Origin: an uncultured Pirellula sp. | GTDB taxonomy: Bacteria; Planctomycetota; Planctomycetia; Pirellulales; Pirellulaceae | Assembly (NCBI GenBank): GCA_903892365.1 | Contig: CAITIF010000001.1 | Span: 1-7,656, forward strand | Reading direction: 5' to 3' | DNA: 7,656 nucleotides | Shown: piece after piece, positions 5,302 to 7,656 of the stretch | Layout: each line of letters begins with the position of its first letter | Position numbering within the stretch: position 1 is the first letter of the stretch | The notes under the pieces: generated by a model | Told to the model about the DNA's origin: nothing | Seen by the model: only the letters and a program-made list of their open reading frames with translations | Databases searched by the model: none | Position numbers and translations under genes: made by a program

Positions 5302-7509
5302 ATGTGTTGTTATGCCTTGTGCCTCAGTTGGGTGAGATTCTCTGTTCTCGTTACGCTGGGTTTGGTGCTAACCACATCGTGCAACCAAGCGAGCTTTGGG
5401 AAACAGCCCACCGGCCCGACTGTTCCGTCGACCATTATTCCTATCGAGTTTCCCTTGAGCTCGGCAGCCGAGATGAGGCTGACCGAATCGCTGGAACGGA
5501 TTGCAATTACGGCGAATGGCTTAGATCGCCCGTTGGTTGTGCTTGAATTTACCAAGAGCAAGCAGGCTGAATTAGAAGCATCAGAAATCGGTCGTAACAC
5601 CCCTTTCGAACGCGCGCTTGGCATTGCTCGCTGGCTGAGCGGACCGCGTGGAAGCCGAATTCGAAGCGTTGCTTATTTGCCAAAAACTATCTGCGGGCAC
5701 GCGGTACTGGTCGCACTCAGCTGCGAGGAGATCGCAATCGCATCCGATGCAGAGATCGGTAAAGCTGGAATTGACGAGCCGTTGCAAGACTCGACCATTC
5801 GACAGGCCTATCTGGATGTCGCTGCCCGCCGCGGTGCATTTCCACCCGCAGCCGTACTTTCGCTGTTGGATTCCACGGAGTCCCTGGTTCGTGTCGAGTT
5901 TACCGACAAAAACAAACCCGTTGAGTACATCACACTCACCCAACTGACCGAACGGATTGCTCAGCAAGAGCGAACTGAAGATACGGCTGACGAAATCCAA
6001 ATGGTGCCGACCAACCAGATGGCTTTTTTTAGCGGGCAAGAGCTTCGAAACTGGCGATGGATCGCACACACAGCAAACGACAAGGATCAACTCGAACAAT
6101 CGCTAAAGCTGACTAAGCCAATGGTCAGTCAAGCGTTGTTCGAAGGAGAGCGAGTCGCAATTCGTACTCACCTAACGGGGATTATGTCAGGTAGGCAGGT
6201 TAATCGAAGCATTCGCGCCATCGAAGAAGGGCTGACTCGAGCCGAAGTCAATCTGATCTTGTTGGAGATCGATTCGTCGGGCGGTAACTTGGTGGAGAGT
6301 TTACGGCTCGCTCAGTATTTGGCAGAGATCCCTGCAGAACGGGCCGAAGTGGTTTGCTTCATCAGCGGCTCTGCCTTGGGTGACGCCGCTCTTATTCCGC
6401 TGGCTTGCGATACCATTCTGATGCAACCGAAGGCCATGCTAGGGGGAGCGGGCGAAGCTACGATTTCGCAGGCTGTATGCCGAGACTACCGCGAGCAACT
6501 CCAGTTACTGGCAAGAACAGCCGGTAGGTCTGAGGGTGAACTGCTGAGTCTGATTTGCCAAGACATACCCATCTTTGAATACAACTCATTCGACGGGCGA
6601 AAACAGCTAGCCAATCCCGATTGGTTGATCGATGACCCAATCGTGCCGCAATGGATTCAAGGAGAACGCGTTACCTTTCCTGACGGGGTTGGGTTTGAGA
6701 AAGCAAACGAATTGGGGCTCTCATCGGAATCGTTATCTTCGCTCGATGCTGTCGGCAAACGATTCGGGATCGAGACGCTTCCTGACGAAATACGCACAAA
6801 CCGAACCGAGCAGTTTATTGAATGGCTAGCTGGCCAAGTATGGTTATCCATGTTGCTCTTCACGGTCGGTATCATTTGCTTAAGCGCTGAACTTAGCACA
6901 CCAGGAATTGGTGTGGCAGGAGTCTTGTCGGGCATTTGTTTTTTACTTTTCTTTTGGATCCATTTGTTTCAAGGAACCGTGGAGTGGCTTGAAATCCTAT
7001 TGATTCTGGGCGGGGTTGTCTGCTTAGGTATTGAGATGTTTGTATTACCAGGCTTTGGAGTGTTTGGAATCGCTGGGTTGATCATGCTGGGGGTGGGACT
7101 TCTCCTGGCCGGTCAGACATTTGTTATCCCAACCAACAACTACCAATGGCAGCGGACGGCGCAAGGGATAGGCCAACTAGGCTTCATCACGATCACGTTG
7201 ATGGGGTTGGCGGTGCTGTTCCGAAAGCAACTTGCAAAGTTACCGATGATCAGGTGGTTCTCGCTTCAACCCCCTATGGAAGATCGCGAGTTGATTCTCC
7301 TAGAGCAAACAAAAGAAGACCTAAGAACATTCATCGGATGGAATGGAATGACTATCTCGCGTTGCAATCCCTCTGGGAAAGCCACCATCGGTGAACGTGT
7401 TTTCCAAGTGACTAGCCTTGGGGATTGGATCGACGAAGAATCGCCGATCGAAGTGGTCGAAGTGCAAGACACCACGCTGGTGGTTAAGCCCAGAACTCGA
7501 ACGTCATGA
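5302..7509 (+). CDS. NfeD-family membrane protein with two ClpP-like domains
   Basis: The 735-residue product has the long-form NfeD layout. An N-terminal signal segment (about 10-27) ends near C27 in LTTSC, a poor lipobox. A first ClpP/crotonase-like domain spans about 76-156 (VAYLPKTICGHA, then LSCEEIAIAS). A second covers about 282-391 (LLEIDSSGGN at 320-329, FISGSALGDAALIPLACD at 353-370). Five membrane segments follow at about 511-532, 534-556, 563-582, 585-607 and 622-641. A C-terminal NfeD OB-fold domain is at about 674-731 (GWNGMTISRCNPSGKATIGE). NfeD proteins associate with flotillin-like SPFH proteins in membrane quality control. In related proteases the nucleophile is the Ser of a SAG motif. 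Here that position appears to be Cys-Gly (131-132) in the first domain and Gly (360) in the second, so proteolysis is doubtful. The ATG at 5302 is preferred, with GAAG ten bases upstream; an in-frame TTG at 5275 would overlap asd and add nine residues. The partner SPFH gene may follow just outside the window. Confidence 0.9.
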   Translation: MCCYALCLSWVRFSVLVTLGLVLTTSCNQASFGKQPTGPTVPSTIIPIEFPLSSAAEMRLTESLERIAITANGLDRPLVVLEFTKSKQAELEASEIGRNTPFERALGIARWLSGPRGSRIRSVAYLPKTICGHAVLVALSCEEIAIASDAEIGKAGIDEPLQDSTIRQAYLDVAARRGAFPPAAVLSLLDSTESLVRVEFTDKNKPVEYITLTQLTERIAQQERTEDTADEIQMVPTNQMAFFSGQELRNWRWIAHTANDKDQLEQSLKLTKPMVSQALFEGERVAIRTHLTGIMSGRQVNRSIRAIEEGLTRAEVNLILLEIDSSGGNLVESLRLAQYLAEIPAERAEVVCFISGSALGDAALIPLACDTILMQPKAMLGGAGEATISQAVCRDYREQLQLLARTAGRSEGELLSLICQDIPIFEYNSFDGRKQLANPDWLIDDPIVPQWIQGERVTFPDGVGFEKANELGLSSESLSSLDAVGKRFGIETLPDEIRTNRTEQFIEWLAGQVWLSMLLFTVGIICLSAELSTPGIGVAGVLSGICFLLFFWIHLFQGTVEWLEILLILGGVVCLGIEMFVLPGFGVFGIAGLIMLGVGLLLAGQTFVIPTNNYQWQRTAQGIGQLGFITITLMGLAVLFRKQLAKLPMIRWFSLQPPMEDRELILLEQTKEDLRTFIGWNGMTISRCNPSGKATIGERVFQVTSLGDWIDEESPIEVVEVQDTTLVVKPRTRTS

Positions 7510-7595
7510 AGTTGTCGCAACCGTCGCTGGCCGGCGCAACCTTTGCAACCAATCTGCATTTCCAAGATTCACAGGATGGCCGCGATTTGGCTTAA
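7506..7595 (+). CDS. Possible 29-residue micro-ORF coupled to nfeD (doubtful)
   Basis: An ATG at 7506 overlaps the nfeD stop as ATGA and opens a frame of 29 codons ending in TAA at 7593-7595 (starts MKLSQPSLAGATFATN). The stop-start overlap is the classic coupling geometry, but the peptide has no recognisable motif. An ATG formed by chance inside TCATGA is quite possible. I list it only as a candidate. Confidence 0.15.
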   Translation: MKLSQPSLAGATFATNLHFQDSQDGRDLA

Positions 7596-7656
7596 CCATC
7601 CACGCTTAGCGTTTTGTTCGAAGAACTCTGCCAGCAATTCGAACTGTAATTCGCAA
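7510..7656. other. Right-end region after nfeD, no firm gene
   Basis: Apart from the doubtful micro-ORF, I see no gene in this 147-bp stretch. It holds an inverted repeat GTTCGAA (7616-7622) and TTCGAAC (7638-7644), 15 bases apart with no T-run after it, and three short copies of GCAACC between 7517 and 7550. It may be the leader of a gene beginning beyond the window. Confidence 0.4.

Noticed and set aside
7616..7644. Inverted repeat GTTCGAA...TTCGAAC as a terminator or operator
   Set aside because: The arms are only 7 bp, no T-run follows, and the flanking gene is unknown, so a function cannot be supported.

Overview
The window looks like ordinary chromosomal, mostly housekeeping DNA from a bacterium of roughly 50% GC. 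I think a planctomycete of the Pirellulaceae type is most likely. The reasons are an NfeD-family membrane protein with a long periplasmic part, a divergent uronate-isomerase-like amidohydrolase, weak or absent Shine-Dalgarno sites with GTG/TTG starts, and small GAGCCG...CGGCTC palindromic repeats of a kind I associate with that group. This is inference, not a database result. I saw no phage, IS element, CRISPR array, tRNA or rRNA.

Left part (1-2357): the window opens inside a plus-strand endonuclease/exonuclease/phosphatase (EEP) family gene, which ends at 442. It converges on a minus-strand pair read from right to left: a membrane-anchored TlpA/ResA-type thioredoxin, then pdxA (pyridoxine 5'-phosphate biosynthesis), joined by a one-base TAATG overlap. 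Two near-identical 42-bp palindromic repeats lie at the convergence point. The second is inside pdxA and encodes the last residues of the protein.

Right part (2358-7656): a 62-bp divergent spacer separates tlpA from a plus-strand run of four closely spaced genes. These are a MoaD-type molybdopterin-synthase sulfur carrier (TTG start), a uronate-isomerase-like amidohydrolase, an aspartate-semialdehyde dehydrogenase that closely resembles the gammaproteobacterial enzyme (GTG start), and a large NfeD-type protein. The NfeD-type protein has two ClpP-like domains, five membrane segments and a C-terminal OB domain. The gaps are about 52, 42 and 19 bp, so one transcript is plausible, although the products belong to unrelated pathways. 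The last 147 bp hold no convincing gene.

I did not find a new multi-gene system. The most interesting points are the repeat-derived C-terminal tail of PdxA, the apparent loss of the catalytic serine in both ClpP-like domains of the NfeD protein, the altered substrate motif in the uronate-isomerase homologue, and the proteobacterial-type Asd.
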